Assembly: GCA_015709715.1 (NCBI GenBank)
Contig: CP054184.1
Span: 806,001-870,000 of the forward strand
Origin: Nitrospira sp.
GTDB taxonomy: Bacteria; Nitrospirota; Nitrospiria; Nitrospirales; Nitrospiraceae
DNA length: 64,000 nt
Direction of reading: 5' to 3'
Made by a program: the position numbers and the translations under genes. The notes under the pieces were generated by a model that was not told the DNA's origin, searched no databases, and saw only the letters and a program-made list of their open reading frames with translations. Positions 51,554 through 60,774 of the stretch are shown in pieces (the first letter of the stretch is position 1; the number at the start of each line of letters is the position of its first letter).

Positions 51554-53119
51554 ATGCGCCGCCTGCACGACCGTACGATCGGACAACAGTTCTTCATCGC
51601 CTTCGGTGTAATCCTCATCCTACTCGGCCTGAGCCTCACGGCCCTCCTGGTGTATCTCAGCCGGATCAACAGCTATGTCGATCGGCACAAGCGCATCACG
51701 GTACCGGCGATCGTCACTGCCGCCACGATGCAGCGCACCGTGTACGAAATGGATCTGGCCCTGCACCGGTCGATGGATCAGCGCGATACCGACAAGACCG
51801 GGCAGGCACTTGCCCAACTCACCGCTCACGCCGACCGCCTGCATAGCTCGTTGGAGGTCTACCGGTCCACCCACGCCGCACGCACCCACCCGATCCTGTT
51901 CGGCATGCTGACCGAGCACGAGCGGATCGACCTTGCCGATCAAGAAGATCGCGCCATCACGGACATCGATCAAGCCCTGAGAGAATTGCACGGAGCCTGG
52001 AAGACAGTGTTGGGCAACCCGGCTGATAGGGTCGTCGTCGACCGGTTGTTCTCGCGGTTGATGGAAAGCTTGGACCAGTTGGTGCGGGTCCATTCGGACA
52101 TTGATGCGGAGATGAAGGTGGAGGGCGACCTGCTGTTGCGGGAAGCCAGACTGATCGCCCTGGGACTTGCGGCCGCGCTCGGACTCGTCATTACCGCGAT
52201 CTACCTCTCGGTGAATCGCCACATCGCCAAGCCCCTGCAGCGCTTGTCGGTCACGGCCGACCGTGTCGCCCACCACGACCTGTCGGCCCAGTTCGAACGA
52301 TGGCCCAGTCAGGATGAGGTCGGCACGTTGGCCTCGTCCCTCTCCTCTATGGTCACCAGCCTGCGGGAACAGACGGCGGACATCGCCCGCAAGACCAAGG
52401 AGCTCGAGGCCTTCACCTATTCGGTCGCCCATGACCTCAAGGGCCCCTTGCGGGAGATCGAGGGATTTTCGTCGTTGCTCGAAAAACAGTTTGCCGAGGG
52501 CGAAGACGCGCAGACCCGCCATCACATCGACATCATTCGCCGTTCGGCATTACGGCTCACCCACATGATCGACGCGCTCCTGAAATATTCCCGCATGGAG
52601 CAGCAGGACCTGCCACGGCAGCGTTTCAACGTACTAGAGATGATTACCACGCTCCTCGGCGACCGGTTCAGCGCGAGCCAGGGGCCGAAACCCAAGGTCC
52701 TGGTCGAACTGCCGTACGCAGATCTCTACGGCGAGCCGGTCAGCATCCGGCAGGCCATCGTCAACCTGCTCGACAACGCCACCAAGTTCTCGCGTCGCAG
52801 CCCCGCCCCCACCATCACCATCGGAGGCACCCAGACCGGACACGAGCGCGTCCTCTTCGTCCGCGACAACGGCATCGGGTTCGACCCCTCCCAGGGAGAG
52901 AAAATCTTCGGCCTGTTCGAGCGGCTGCACGCGCCGCAGGACTACGAAGGCACCGGCGTGGGGCTGGCCATCGTCAAACTCGTCATGGACAAACACCATG
53001 GCCGCGTCTGGGCCGAATCGACCGAGGGGGTGGGCAGCACCTTCTACCTGGCATTCCCTGAACGGGCGGACTTCGCCCGGCCTTCCCGCCCGGTGGTGCC
53101 TTCGGAAGGCGGTCGCTAA
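51554..53119 (+). CDS. Sensor histidine kinase with periplasmic four-helix sensor and HAMP
   Basis: Membrane-bound sensor kinase of 521 aa. First membrane helix FFIAFGVILILLGLSLTALL, a periplasmic helical sensor of about 150 residues, a second helix (LIALGLAAALGLVITAIYLS) and a HAMP linker with KPLQRLSVTADRVAHHDL. Then the HisKA with phospho-accepting His in TYSVAHDLKGPLREIEGFSS, and the HATPase domain with N-box IVNLLDNATKF, G1 DNGIGFD and G2 GTGVGLAIVK. The response regulator follows after a two-base gap. Signal unknown; downstream of porin/ModA genes, so oxyanion or envelope sensing is possible. Confidence 0.93.
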   Translation: MRRLHDRTIGQQFFIAFGVILILLGLSLTALLVYLSRINSYVDRHKRITVPAIVTAATMQRTVYEMDLALHRSMDQRDTDKTGQALAQLTAHADRLHSSLEVYRSTHAARTHPILFGMLTEHERIDLADQEDRAITDIDQALRELHGAWKTVLGNPADRVVVDRLFSRLMESLDQLVRVHSDIDAEMKVEGDLLLREARLIALGLAAALGLVITAIYLSVNRHIAKPLQRLSVTADRVAHHDLSAQFERWPSQDEVGTLASSLSSMVTSLREQTADIARKTKELEAFTYSVAHDLKGPLREIEGFSSLLEKQFAEGEDAQTRHHIDIIRRSALRLTHMIDALLKYSRMEQQDLPRQRFNVLEMITTLLGDRFSASQGPKPKVLVELPYADLYGEPVSIRQAIVNLLDNATKFSRRSPAPTITIGGTQTGHERVLFVRDNGIGFDPSQGEKIFGLFERLHAPQDYEGTGVGLAIVKLVMDKHHGRVWAESTEGVGSTFYLAFPERADFARPSRPVVPSEGGR

Positions 53120-53121
53120 CC

Positions 53122-54474
53122 ATGCCGTCGCTGCGCACCCTCATCATCGACGACGAGGAATTCGTCAGGCTCGTGGTGAGCCAAGCGCTGCGCGAAGAGG
53201 GGTGCGAGGTGCAGACAGCCGCGAGCGGCCAACAGGGCCTTGACCGCCTGAAGACCGAGTCCTACGAATGCGTGATCACCGACCTCCGCATGCCCGGCCT
53301 CGACGGGCGGGCGGTGTTGCGCTGGGTCAAGGAACACCAGCCCGACGTGGATGTGATCGTACTGACCGGCCATGGCGACGTGAAGGATGCCGTCGCGGCC
53401 ATCAAGGACGGCGCCTGGGACTTTCTCATCAAGGACATTCCCTTCGACGGCGCGTCGGTGAAGGCGGCGTTGGCCAAATTGCGCACCCTGCGCATCCTCC
53501 GTCAGGAGAGTTTGGCGGCCCGGCACGGCGGATATCGGCAGGATGCGCTGGTCGAGGGTGTGAGTCCGGCTTGGCGCGCGCTGCGGAACCACATCGACCA
53601 CGTCGCCCCCTCCCTGGCGCCGGTGCTCATCCAAGGGGAAACCGGGGTCGGAAAAGAAGTCGTCGCGCGGCTATTGCATGCGCGGAGCGGACGAGCGGCC
53701 GGTCCTTGCATCGCCGTCAACAGCGGCGCGGTGAGTCGTGAGCTGCTCGAAAGCGAGTTGTTCGGTTACGAGAAGGGGGCCTTCACCGGCGCCACGAACG
53801 CGAAGCCCGGCCTCATCGCCGCCGCCGACGGCGGGTCCCTGTTTCTGGATGAGGTGGGCGAGATGCCCGGCCCCATGCAGGTGAGCCTCTTGCGGTTCCT
53901 CGACCGGAACGAATATCGTCCAGTCGGCAGCACGCGCACCCTGCGAGCCGATGTCCGGATCATCTGCGCGACCAACCGGGACTTGCAGGAACTCGTGTTG
54001 CAGGGAAAGTTTCGCGATGATCTCCTCTATCGGATCAACACCGTCACCCTCCGTGTTCCGCCGCTACGCGAACGGACGGAAGACATCCCGGCGCTGACAA
54101 CCCACATCTTGCAGAATCTGCGCATCCCTGGCATCACCACCCGCACGCTCACCCCCGAGGCGCTCACATGCCTTTCCGCCTACCGGTGGCCCGGCAACGT
54201 ACGCGAGCTACGCAACATGATCGAACGGCTGGTCCTGATGGGTTCGAGTCGCGGCCCCATCGCGCGCGAGGAGGTGGAGCAGGTGTTGCCTCGATTGTCC
54301 GCCGTGGCCCTAGAAGCTGACGCCACGCAGCGTTCACTCGATGAGGTCGAGCGCCTGCACATCGAGCGAGTGCTCGCGGCCTGCCACGGCAACAAGACCA
54401 AAACGTCCCAGATCCTCCGCATCGACTACAAGACCTTACTGGCCAAACTCAAGAAATACGAGCTCGGCACCTGA
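53122..54474 (+). CDS. Sigma-54-dependent response regulator, NtrC family
   Basis: Activator of 450 aa partnered with the histidine kinase at 51554. The receiver domain (residues 1-120) has the acidic pair DDEEF and the phospho-acceptor Asp in ITDLRMPGLDG. The AAA+ domain carries Walker A GETGVGKE, the sigma-54 contact loop GAFTGA, Walker B SLFLDEVGEM and the R-finger region RFLDRNEYRPVGS. A FIS-type HTH ends the protein (KTKTSQILRIDYKTLLAKLK). It must drive -24/-12 promoters; the target genes are not evident, though the porin and mod genes nearby are candidates. Confidence 0.95.
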   Translation: MPSLRTLIIDDEEFVRLVVSQALREEGCEVQTAASGQQGLDRLKTESYECVITDLRMPGLDGRAVLRWVKEHQPDVDVIVLTGHGDVKDAVAAIKDGAWDFLIKDIPFDGASVKAALAKLRTLRILRQESLAARHGGYRQDALVEGVSPAWRALRNHIDHVAPSLAPVLIQGETGVGKEVVARLLHARSGRAAGPCIAVNSGAVSRELLESELFGYEKGAFTGATNAKPGLIAAADGGSLFLDEVGEMPGPMQVSLLRFLDRNEYRPVGSTRTLRADVRIICATNRDLQELVLQGKFRDDLLYRINTVTLRVPPLRERTEDIPALTTHILQNLRIPGITTRTLTPEALTCLSAYRWPGNVRELRNMIERLVLMGSSRGPIAREEVEQVLPRLSAVALEADATQRSLDEVERLHIERVLAACHGNKTKTSQILRIDYKTLLAKLKKYELGT

Positions 54475-54535
54475 GCTGATCGAGAGGCGAACTGCGCCGG
54501 GTCACCATGCCAGCTGGATGGCTCACCCCCCTGCC

Positions 54536-56908
54536 CTATCGCTTCTGTTTGGCACGGGCAAGCGCGAGCGCTAGGGCGCCGACCGGTTGAGGAGTACGGG
54601 AGGCCTGGGTGTGATGGTCGGGAGACGACCGGCGCTCACGTATCGCAGGCACAGCGTCCGGCCTCTCATCCAGCCGCATGGTGAGCGAGATGCGCTGGCG
54701 CTTCTGATCCACGTCCAGCACCTTCACCTTCACGATCTGGCCCGGCTTCACCACTTCGTGCGGATCCTTCACGAACCGGTTCGCCAGCGCCGACACATGG
54801 ACCAACCCGTCCTGATGGACCCCGATGTCCACGAAGGCTCCGAACGCAGCGACGTTGGTCACGACCCCCTCCAGCACCATGCCGGGCTGGAGGTCGGCCA
54901 GCGACTCAATGCCTTCGCGGAACGTGGCGGTCTTGAATTCTGGGCGCGGGTCACGACCCGGTTTCTCCAACTCCGTCAGGATATCGCGCACCGTGGGCAA
55001 CCCGAAGGTCTCATCGGTGAATTCGGCGGGAGCCACCCCCTTCAAGGTCTCCGGCCGTCCCATGACCTCCTTGATGCCCTTGCCGAGGCGCGCCAGAATC
55101 CGCTCCACCACCGGATAAGCTTCGGGATGCACGGCGGAATGGTCCAACGGATTGTCGCCGTCGCTGATCCGTAGAAAGCCGGCGGCTTGCTCGAAAGTCT
55201 TGTCGCCCAACCTGGGCACCTTCAAGACCGCACGGCGGTTCGGAAAGGGCCCGTGGCTGTCCCGGTAATCGACGATGTTCTGGGCCAATGTCCGATTCAG
55301 GCCGGACACGCGCGCCAGGAGCGGCGCGGATGCCCGATTCAGATCGACCCCGACCGCGTTCACGCAATCTTCCACCGTGGCGTCGAGCGACCGGGCGAGC
55401 GCGCGCTGGTTCACGTCATGCTGATATTGACCGACCCCGATCGACTTGGGCTCGATCTTCACCAACTCCGCCAAGGGGTCCTGCAACCGCCTGGCGATCG
55501 AGACGGCACCGCGCAGACTGACATCCAGCGCGGGAAACTCGGCCGCGGCCAAGGCCGACGCCGAATAGACCGACGCCCCCGCTTCGCTCACCACGAGCTT
55601 GGCTAACTTCCGATCCGGTTTGCGTTCTGCCACCAGTTGCACCACCTCGGCGGCAAACTTATCCGTTTCTCGACTCGCCGTGCCGTTCCCGACGGCAATC
55701 AACTCGACTCCGTGCCGCAGCGCGAGATCCACCACCGTCGCGAGAGCGTTCCGCCACTCATTCTGCGGCTGATGGGGATAGATCGTCGCCGTTTCCAGCA
55801 GCTTCCCCGTGGCATCCACCACGGCCACCTTGCAGCCGGTGCGCAACCCAGGATCGAGGCCGAGGACGGCCTTCGGTCCGGCTGGCGCCGCCAGTAACAA
55901 CTCATGCAGATTCCGCCCGAAGATCTTAATTGCTTCGGCTTCCGCCGCTTCCCGCACCTGCAACAGCAGTTCGGTGCTGAGGTGCAAATGGATCTTCACC
56001 CTCCAGGCCCAGTGACAAACATCCGCCAGCCACTTGTCGGCCCGCCGTCCACGTGCTTCGATCCCGAAGCGCGCCGCAATCAAGGCCGCGCAGGGATGGG
56101 GCACGAGGACCTCTTGCGCTGCATCCAAGCCAAGATCGAGCCGCAGCACACCCAGGGTCCGTCCGCGAAACAACGCCAGCGCGCGGTGCGACGGAATCGT
56201 GCGGATCGGTTCCTGATAGGCATAGTAGTCGCGGAACTTTTCTTCTTCCGCCATTTCTTTCCCCGGCACCGCCGTGGAGGTCACGATGCCCTCATTCCAG
56301 AGCTTGGCGCGTAGGGTGGCCAACAGATCGGCGGTCTCCGCAAATCGTTCCACCAGAATGTCGCGCGCACCTTCGAGCGCCGACTTCGCATCCGGCACAT
56401 TGACGGCTTCCACGCCTTCGGCCGCCGGCGTGACCTTCACATACATGGCCGCCTCCTGCTCAGGGTCCAGCGTGGGATCGGCCAGCAGCGCGTCAGCCAA
56501 TGGCTCAAGCCCGGCCTCGCGGGCAATCTGCGCCTTCGTGCGCCGCTTGGGTTTATAGGGCAAATAAAGGTCCTCCACGGCCTGCTTCGTCGCCGCCTGC
56601 TCGATAGTGCGGCGCAGGTCGTCGGTTAGCTTGCCCTGCTCCTGGATCGAGGCCAACACGACCATCCGTCGCTCTTCCAACTCACGCAAATACAACAGCC
56701 GCTCCTCCAACGCGCGCAACTGCGTATCGTCCAAGTTGTTGGTCGCCTCCTTGCGATACCGCGCGATGAACGGTACCGTGGCGCCGCCGTCCAACAGGGC
56801 CACAGCCGCGGCGATCTGCGGCGGTTGCACGTTCAATTCCTTGGCGATGAGGCCCACAATGCGCTGCTCTGCTGCAGGGGGAGTTGCCGGTGCTGTTAAA
56901 GAAGTCAT
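54536..56908 (-). CDS. tex: Tex-family transcription accessory protein
   Basis: RNA-binding protein of 790 aa, homologous to Tex/YhgF (Spt6-like). Visible are the N-terminal helical region ([20 protein letters not shown]), the central YqgF-like domain ([18 protein letters not shown]), the helix-hairpin-helix pair ([23 protein letters not shown] segment) and the C-terminal S1 domain ([20 protein letters not shown] and [12 protein letters not shown]). It takes part in transcription fidelity, RNA turnover and stress survival. It converges with the response-regulator gene and has its own promoter in the intergenic region after 56908. Length is typical for the family. Confidence 0.95.
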   Translation of the reverse strand: MTSLTAPATPPAAEQRIVGLIAKELNVQPPQIAAAVALLDGGATVPFIARYRKEATNNLDDTQLRALEERLLYLRELEERRMVVLASIQEQGKLTDDLRRTIEQAATKQAVEDLYLPYKPKRRTKAQIAREAGLEPLADALLADPTLDPEQEAAMYVKVTPAAEGVEAVNVPDAKSALEGARDILVERFAETADLLATLRAKLWNEGIVTSTAVPGKEMAEEEKFRDYYAYQEPIRTIPSHRALALFRGRTLGVLRLDLGLDAAQEVLVPHPCAALIAARFGIEARGRRADKWLADVCHWAWRVKIHLHLSTELLLQVREAAEAEAIKIFGRNLHELLLAAPAGPKAVLGLDPGLRTGCKVAVVDATGKLLETATIYPHQPQNEWRNALATVVDLALRHGVELIAVGNGTASRETDKFAAEVVQLVAERKPDRKLAKLVVSEAGASVYSASALAAAEFPALDVSLRGAVSIARRLQDPLAELVKIEPKSIGVGQYQHDVNQRALARSLDATVEDCVNAVGVDLNRASAPLLARVSGLNRTLAQNIVDYRDSHGPFPNRRAVLKVPRLGDKTFEQAAGFLRISDGDNPLDHSAVHPEAYPVVERILARLGKGIKEVMGRPETLKGVAPAEFTDETFGLPTVRDILTELEKPGRDPRPEFKTATFREGIESLADLQPGMVLEGVVTNVAAFGAFVDIGVHQDGLVHVSALANRFVKDPHEVVKPGQIVKVKVLDVDQKRQRISLTMRLDERPDAVPAIRERRSSPDHHTQASRTPQPVGALALALARAKQKR

Positions 56909-57391
56909 AAGCCTGTGTGGACTTTCCGAAGCCGCACGTGAGGAGGACCTGTCCGTTGAGCCTCAAGCGCGCTTTCATTGAGGTGGTGTCAAACCCTACC
57001 GCCCATGAAGTTGCGCAGAGAAACTAACAAAACAGCGCGGGAAGATCCAGGTGAATGGCACCGACACATCGAGCCCTGCTACGAGATCAAACCTCGATCC
57101 ATGCTTCCGGACGTGGGATGCACGCTGTATCTTTTTCGATAACAGGCGCGATTCGAGTAGATACAGTGTTCCCTTCGGTTCTCCGCCCGCCGAATACACG
57201 TATTTACTATCAGCTGGCAAAATAAACGCAATTTATTGAGGCCCTCCTTGGCACAGGGTTTGCGCCTTGTACCGCCGATCGGCACTGAAGGATTTTCAGG
57301 CCTTTCCCCTCCTGCCCCTTTTCAGTACCAACGAATTGAGGTAGGGGAAAGCGACAATGCTAGCGGTCAGTTCGGCCTTCGGAGACCTGCC
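56909..57391. other. Divergent intergenic region between tex and the conflict-system operon
   Basis: About 480 bp with no supported gene. The frame starting at 57236 is an upstream extension of the downstream gene, without similarity. The middle (57120-57240) is AT-rich and likely holds the two promoters, but I cannot define -35/-10 elements with confidence. Confidence 0.45.
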
Positions 57392-59398
57392 ATGCAACCC
57401 CACGCGTTCGTCGCCATGCCGTTCGGCGTGAAAACAGACAGTGACGGAAAGGAGATCGATTTCAACCGGGTGTACGCCGAGCTGATTCGACCGGCTCTGG
57501 AAGCCGCCGGCCTGGACCCATTTCGGGCCGACCAAGAAGTGCGGGCCGGTGACATCCGCACGGACATGTTCCAAGAACTCCTTCTCGCCGACGTGGTCGT
57601 AGCAGACCTCACCCTGGACAATCCCAACGTATGGTACGAGCTGGGCGTACGGCATGCCTTGCGCGCCCGCGGCGTCGTGCTGATTTGCGGCGGACGAGTG
57701 TCGACCGCCTTCGACCTCTACACAGACCGCAAGCTCCGTTACAGCGTCAAGGGTCGCGGACCGGATCCCGGCACGGTTGAGGAAGATCGGAAGAATCTGT
57801 CCTCCATGATCAAGGCGACGATGGAGTCGTGGCACGGCCGCAAGATCAGCCCGATTTATCACCTGATGCCCAACCTTCAGGAGCCTGATTGGAAATCACT
57901 CCGCATCGGTGATGTACAGGAATTTTGGGAACAGCATGCAACATGGGAAAGCCGCATCACCTTGGCCCGCAAGGCTGGGCACCTCGGCGATATCCTGGTG
58001 CTGGCCGACGAAGGGCCGATTGCCGCGTTTCGAGCTGAGGCCTGGATCACCGCCGGCGAAGCGCTGAGGAGGGCCGAGCACTTTGGTTTCGCGTTGGAAC
58101 AGCTCGAACGGGGGCTCGCCATCGAACCGCACAACCTGAGAGGCCTCCGGGAGCAAGGCATCTGCCTGCAACGGCTGGCCTTGGCGGGCAGAGCCGGCCA
58201 TTCATTGGATCGAGCGCGGGCCCACTACCGCAAGGTTTTGGAGGTGTACCCCGACGATCCGGAGACCTGGGCGTTGCTCGGGCGCGTGGACAAGGACGCG
58301 TGGGTCGCCGCCTGGCACCAGCCAGGTCGGACAGCTGAGCAATGGCGTGCGGACGCGACGGAGGAGGATGCCTTACTGCGCGCGGCCATCGACAGCTACG
58401 CAACGGCCTACCGGCGCAATCCCAACCACTATTATTCCGGCATCAACGCCCTCACGTTGATGCATCTGCATCGAGACCTCACACACGACGACCGCTACGA
58501 CAGAGAGATGATGACCATGGCCGGGGCCGTTCGGTTCGCCGCCGAGCATGAACCGAACGCACACTCATTGTTTTGGTCGAACGCAACGCGCGGTGACGTG
58601 GAACTGCTGGTCGGAACACCTGACCTTGTCAAAGCCGCTTACAAGGAAGCGGTTGCAAAGAACGACAAGGATTGGTTTGCGCTGAACTCCTCTCGCGCGC
58701 AGCTGCAATTGCTCAAGGACCTGGGCTTCCGCCAGGACAATGTCGAAGCCGGGCTCGCCGTTTTCAACCGTGCCATGGAAAAACTGACCCCTCAAACGCG
58801 CCGGCCACCGCGACTGGTGTTTCTCTTCAGCGGCCACATGATCGACAGGCCGGACCGACCGACCGCGCGTTTTCCAGCGGACAAAGAAACGGTCGCAGCG
58901 CAGAAACTCGCCCAAGCATTGGATCGACTGGGCGCAGGACCGGATGACCTCGCGCTCGCCCAGGGGGCCAGCGGCGGCGACATTCTGTTTCTCGAAGCCT
59001 GCAGCCAACGACACGTCCAGTTGCAATTGTTGCTGCCGCTTGAAGAGCCGGACTTCATCGAACGCTCCATCCTTCCCTCTGCCGGCGGCGACAAGTGGCG
59101 CGACCGTTTCTACGCGATCACGGCAAGCCTGAAGGACGAACCACGCATCATGCCGGACGAACTCGGCCCCCTGCCCACCGGCGTGAACCCCTTCGAACGC
59201 TGCAACCGGTGGCTGCTCTACACAGCCCTCACCTACGGCATCAATAACGTGCGGTTCCTTTGCCTCTGGGACGGTGGAGGCGGAGACGGGCCGGGGGGCA
59301 CCGCACATATGTACCGCGAGGTGAAGCGCCGAACAGGACAGGTGACGTGGATCGATAGCCGGACGCTCCAGGACCTCGCGGGCGGGGGGCGGAAATGA
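57392..59398 (+). CDS. TPR protein with deoxyribosyltransferase/TIR-like and SLOG-like ends (TRAFs-binding type)
   Basis: Protein of 668 aa, first gene of a three-gene plus-strand operon. Residues 1-110 form a nucleotide-binding domain like nucleoside deoxyribosyltransferases or divergent TIR: HAFVAMPFG, FRADQEVRAGDIRTDMF, VVADLTLDNPNVWYELGVRH, with a candidate catalytic Glu in YELGVRH. A TPR/helical region follows (about 250-470), resembling the TRAFs-binding region (DUF4071) of ASK-type kinases. The C-terminus has a Rossmann-like, SLOG-type domain (FLFSGHMIDRPDR; ALAQGASGGDILFLEAC). The start 57392 has GGAG eight nt upstream. Its stop overlaps the SIR2-TIR start. Likely a signal-generating or scaffold part of a conflict system. 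Confidence 0.72.
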   Translation: MQPHAFVAMPFGVKTDSDGKEIDFNRVYAELIRPALEAAGLDPFRADQEVRAGDIRTDMFQELLLADVVVADLTLDNPNVWYELGVRHALRARGVVLICGGRVSTAFDLYTDRKLRYSVKGRGPDPGTVEEDRKNLSSMIKATMESWHGRKISPIYHLMPNLQEPDWKSLRIGDVQEFWEQHATWESRITLARKAGHLGDILVLADEGPIAAFRAEAWITAGEALRRAEHFGFALEQLERGLAIEPHNLRGLREQGICLQRLALAGRAGHSLDRARAHYRKVLEVYPDDPETWALLGRVDKDAWVAAWHQPGRTAEQWRADATEEDALLRAAIDSYATAYRRNPNHYYSGINALTLMHLHRDLTHDDRYDREMMTMAGAVRFAAEHEPNAHSLFWSNATRGDVELLVGTPDLVKAAYKEAVAKNDKDWFALNSSRAQLQLLKDLGFRQDNVEAGLAVFNRAMEKLTPQTRRPPRLVFLFSGHMIDRPDRPTARFPADKETVAAQKLAQALDRLGAGPDDLALAQGASGGDILFLEACSQRHVQLQLLLPLEEPDFIERSILPSAGGDKWRDRFYAITASLKDEPRIMPDELGPLPTGVNPFERCNRWLLYTALTYGINNVRFLCLWDGGGGDGPGGTAHMYREVKRRTGQVTWIDSRTLQDLAGGGRK

Positions 59399-60774
59399 AT
59401 GCGGCAGGATGGAAACGGCTGATGGATAAAATTCGGGACAACAATGTCGTCCCGATCATCGGATCTCGACTGCTGGTTGGAGCCGACGGGCAGACGTCCC
59501 TGCAGGCTCAAGTCGCAACGCGTCTTTTGCACAACTATGGCAAGAAGCCGGAAGAGATTTCACCCTTGCCTTTTCGTGAAGTCAACGAGGTGGTCTCACG
59601 CCTGAAGGGGACCGTCGATTTGCAAGACCTTTACGACGACGTCTGTGGAGCGATCCAAGCCATCACGAATGCCGAACAGTTCATGATACCGACGCCCATC
59701 CGGCAGCTGGCGGAGATTGCCGACTTTCGCCTCTTCGTGACCTTGACCCCGGACGACCTGCTCGCCCGAAGCCTGAGACTACGCTGCGTCGTGAACGAGA
59801 TCGTTCACTCGCCCAATCTCCCGACCAGTGAACGAAAGGATCTGGTCACCGAGTGGCAGAACAATCCCGGAGAGGTCAATCTGTTGTACCTGTTCGGCAA
59901 AGCGCGCTCCGCGCCGATGTTCGCGATCCACGACGAAGATGTCCTCGAATATGCCCATGACGTGATCGCTCACGGCCGCCAGACGCTCGGCGTATTCCTG
60001 GGTGAGTTGCAACAACGCAGTTTGTTGCTGATCGGCTGCAACTTCCCCGAATGGTTGAGCCGGTTTTTCCTTCGCGCAACCAATCAAAAGCGGCTTTCTG
60101 AAAACTATAGGCGTTCCTGGTTGATCGAACAGTTGAAGCCGGAGGAAAGCTTCACATGCTTTCTCAGCAGTTTTGGAACAGGCACCGAAGTGATTTCAGA
60201 ACTTTCACCGGTTGAATTTGTCGCCGAACTACACAGGCGGTGGATGAACGATCATGGAGCGACGGCTCAGGAACCCGAGCGCCCGGCTGACGAGACGGTA
60301 CCCCGTAGAACGATGTTTTTTATCAGTCACTCCAGAGAGACGGACTTGCCACGAGCAGAATCTCTGTATCAATCACTACGCAGGCTGGGTGCGGCCGAAA
60401 GCGAGGTGTGGTTCGACCGTAAGAACATCGAACCGGGGCAGGACTTTAAACGCCGTATTTTGGAAGGGATCCGAAACTGCCGGTATTTTCTAGCGCTGCT
60501 TTCCAGGTCTTGCAACAGCCGAAAAGAAGCCTTTGTATTCAAAGAATGGGAACAGGCGGACGATCGCCTCCCGATGAACCGCCCATTCCTTCTCCCGATC
60601 ATTGTTGATAACGATTTCGAACCAGGACTCTATACCGCCCCGCTTGTGCCGAAATGGAGAGACGAAAGGCATATCGATTTCGCCCACGCACCCGAAGGCG
60701 TACCGGACGAGCGCCTGGAGGCGACACTGAAGAAATTGGTGCGCGTAACTCGATTGGAAGGCCCGTCAGCATGA
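59395..60774 (+). CDS. SIR2-like (degenerate) plus TIR domain protein
   Basis: Protein of 459 aa. Residues 8-290 resemble the SIR2-like domains of defence proteins: VVPIIGSRLLVGADG at the nucleotide loop, FRLFVTLTPDDLLARSLRLR, LLYLFGKARSAPMFAIHDED and LLLIGCNFPEWLSRF. The catalytic Asn of the T-N-Y-D motif is replaced (TLTPDD, residues 116-121) and the His of the YHLFGK-type motif is Tyr165, so NAD cleavage by this half is doubtful. Residues 302-459 are a TIR domain (MFFISHSRETDLPRAESLYQ; VWFDRKNIEPGQDF; RKEAFVFKEWEQADD) with candidate catalytic Glu at 378 or 384. TIR domains of this kind often degrade NAD+. It overlaps both neighbours by 4 bp. Confidence 0.8.
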   Translation: MNAAGWKRLMDKIRDNNVVPIIGSRLLVGADGQTSLQAQVATRLLHNYGKKPEEISPLPFREVNEVVSRLKGTVDLQDLYDDVCGAIQAITNAEQFMIPTPIRQLAEIADFRLFVTLTPDDLLARSLRLRCVVNEIVHSPNLPTSERKDLVTEWQNNPGEVNLLYLFGKARSAPMFAIHDEDVLEYAHDVIAHGRQTLGVFLGELQQRSLLLIGCNFPEWLSRFFLRATNQKRLSENYRRSWLIEQLKPEESFTCFLSSFGTGTEVISELSPVEFVAELHRRWMNDHGATAQEPERPADETVPRRTMFFISHSRETDLPRAESLYQSLRRLGAAESEVWFDRKNIEPGQDFKRRILEGIRNCRYFLALLSRSCNSRKEAFVFKEWEQADDRLPMNRPFLLPIIVDNDFEPGLYTAPLVPKWRDERHIDFAHAPEGVPDERLEATLKKLVRVTRLEGPSA

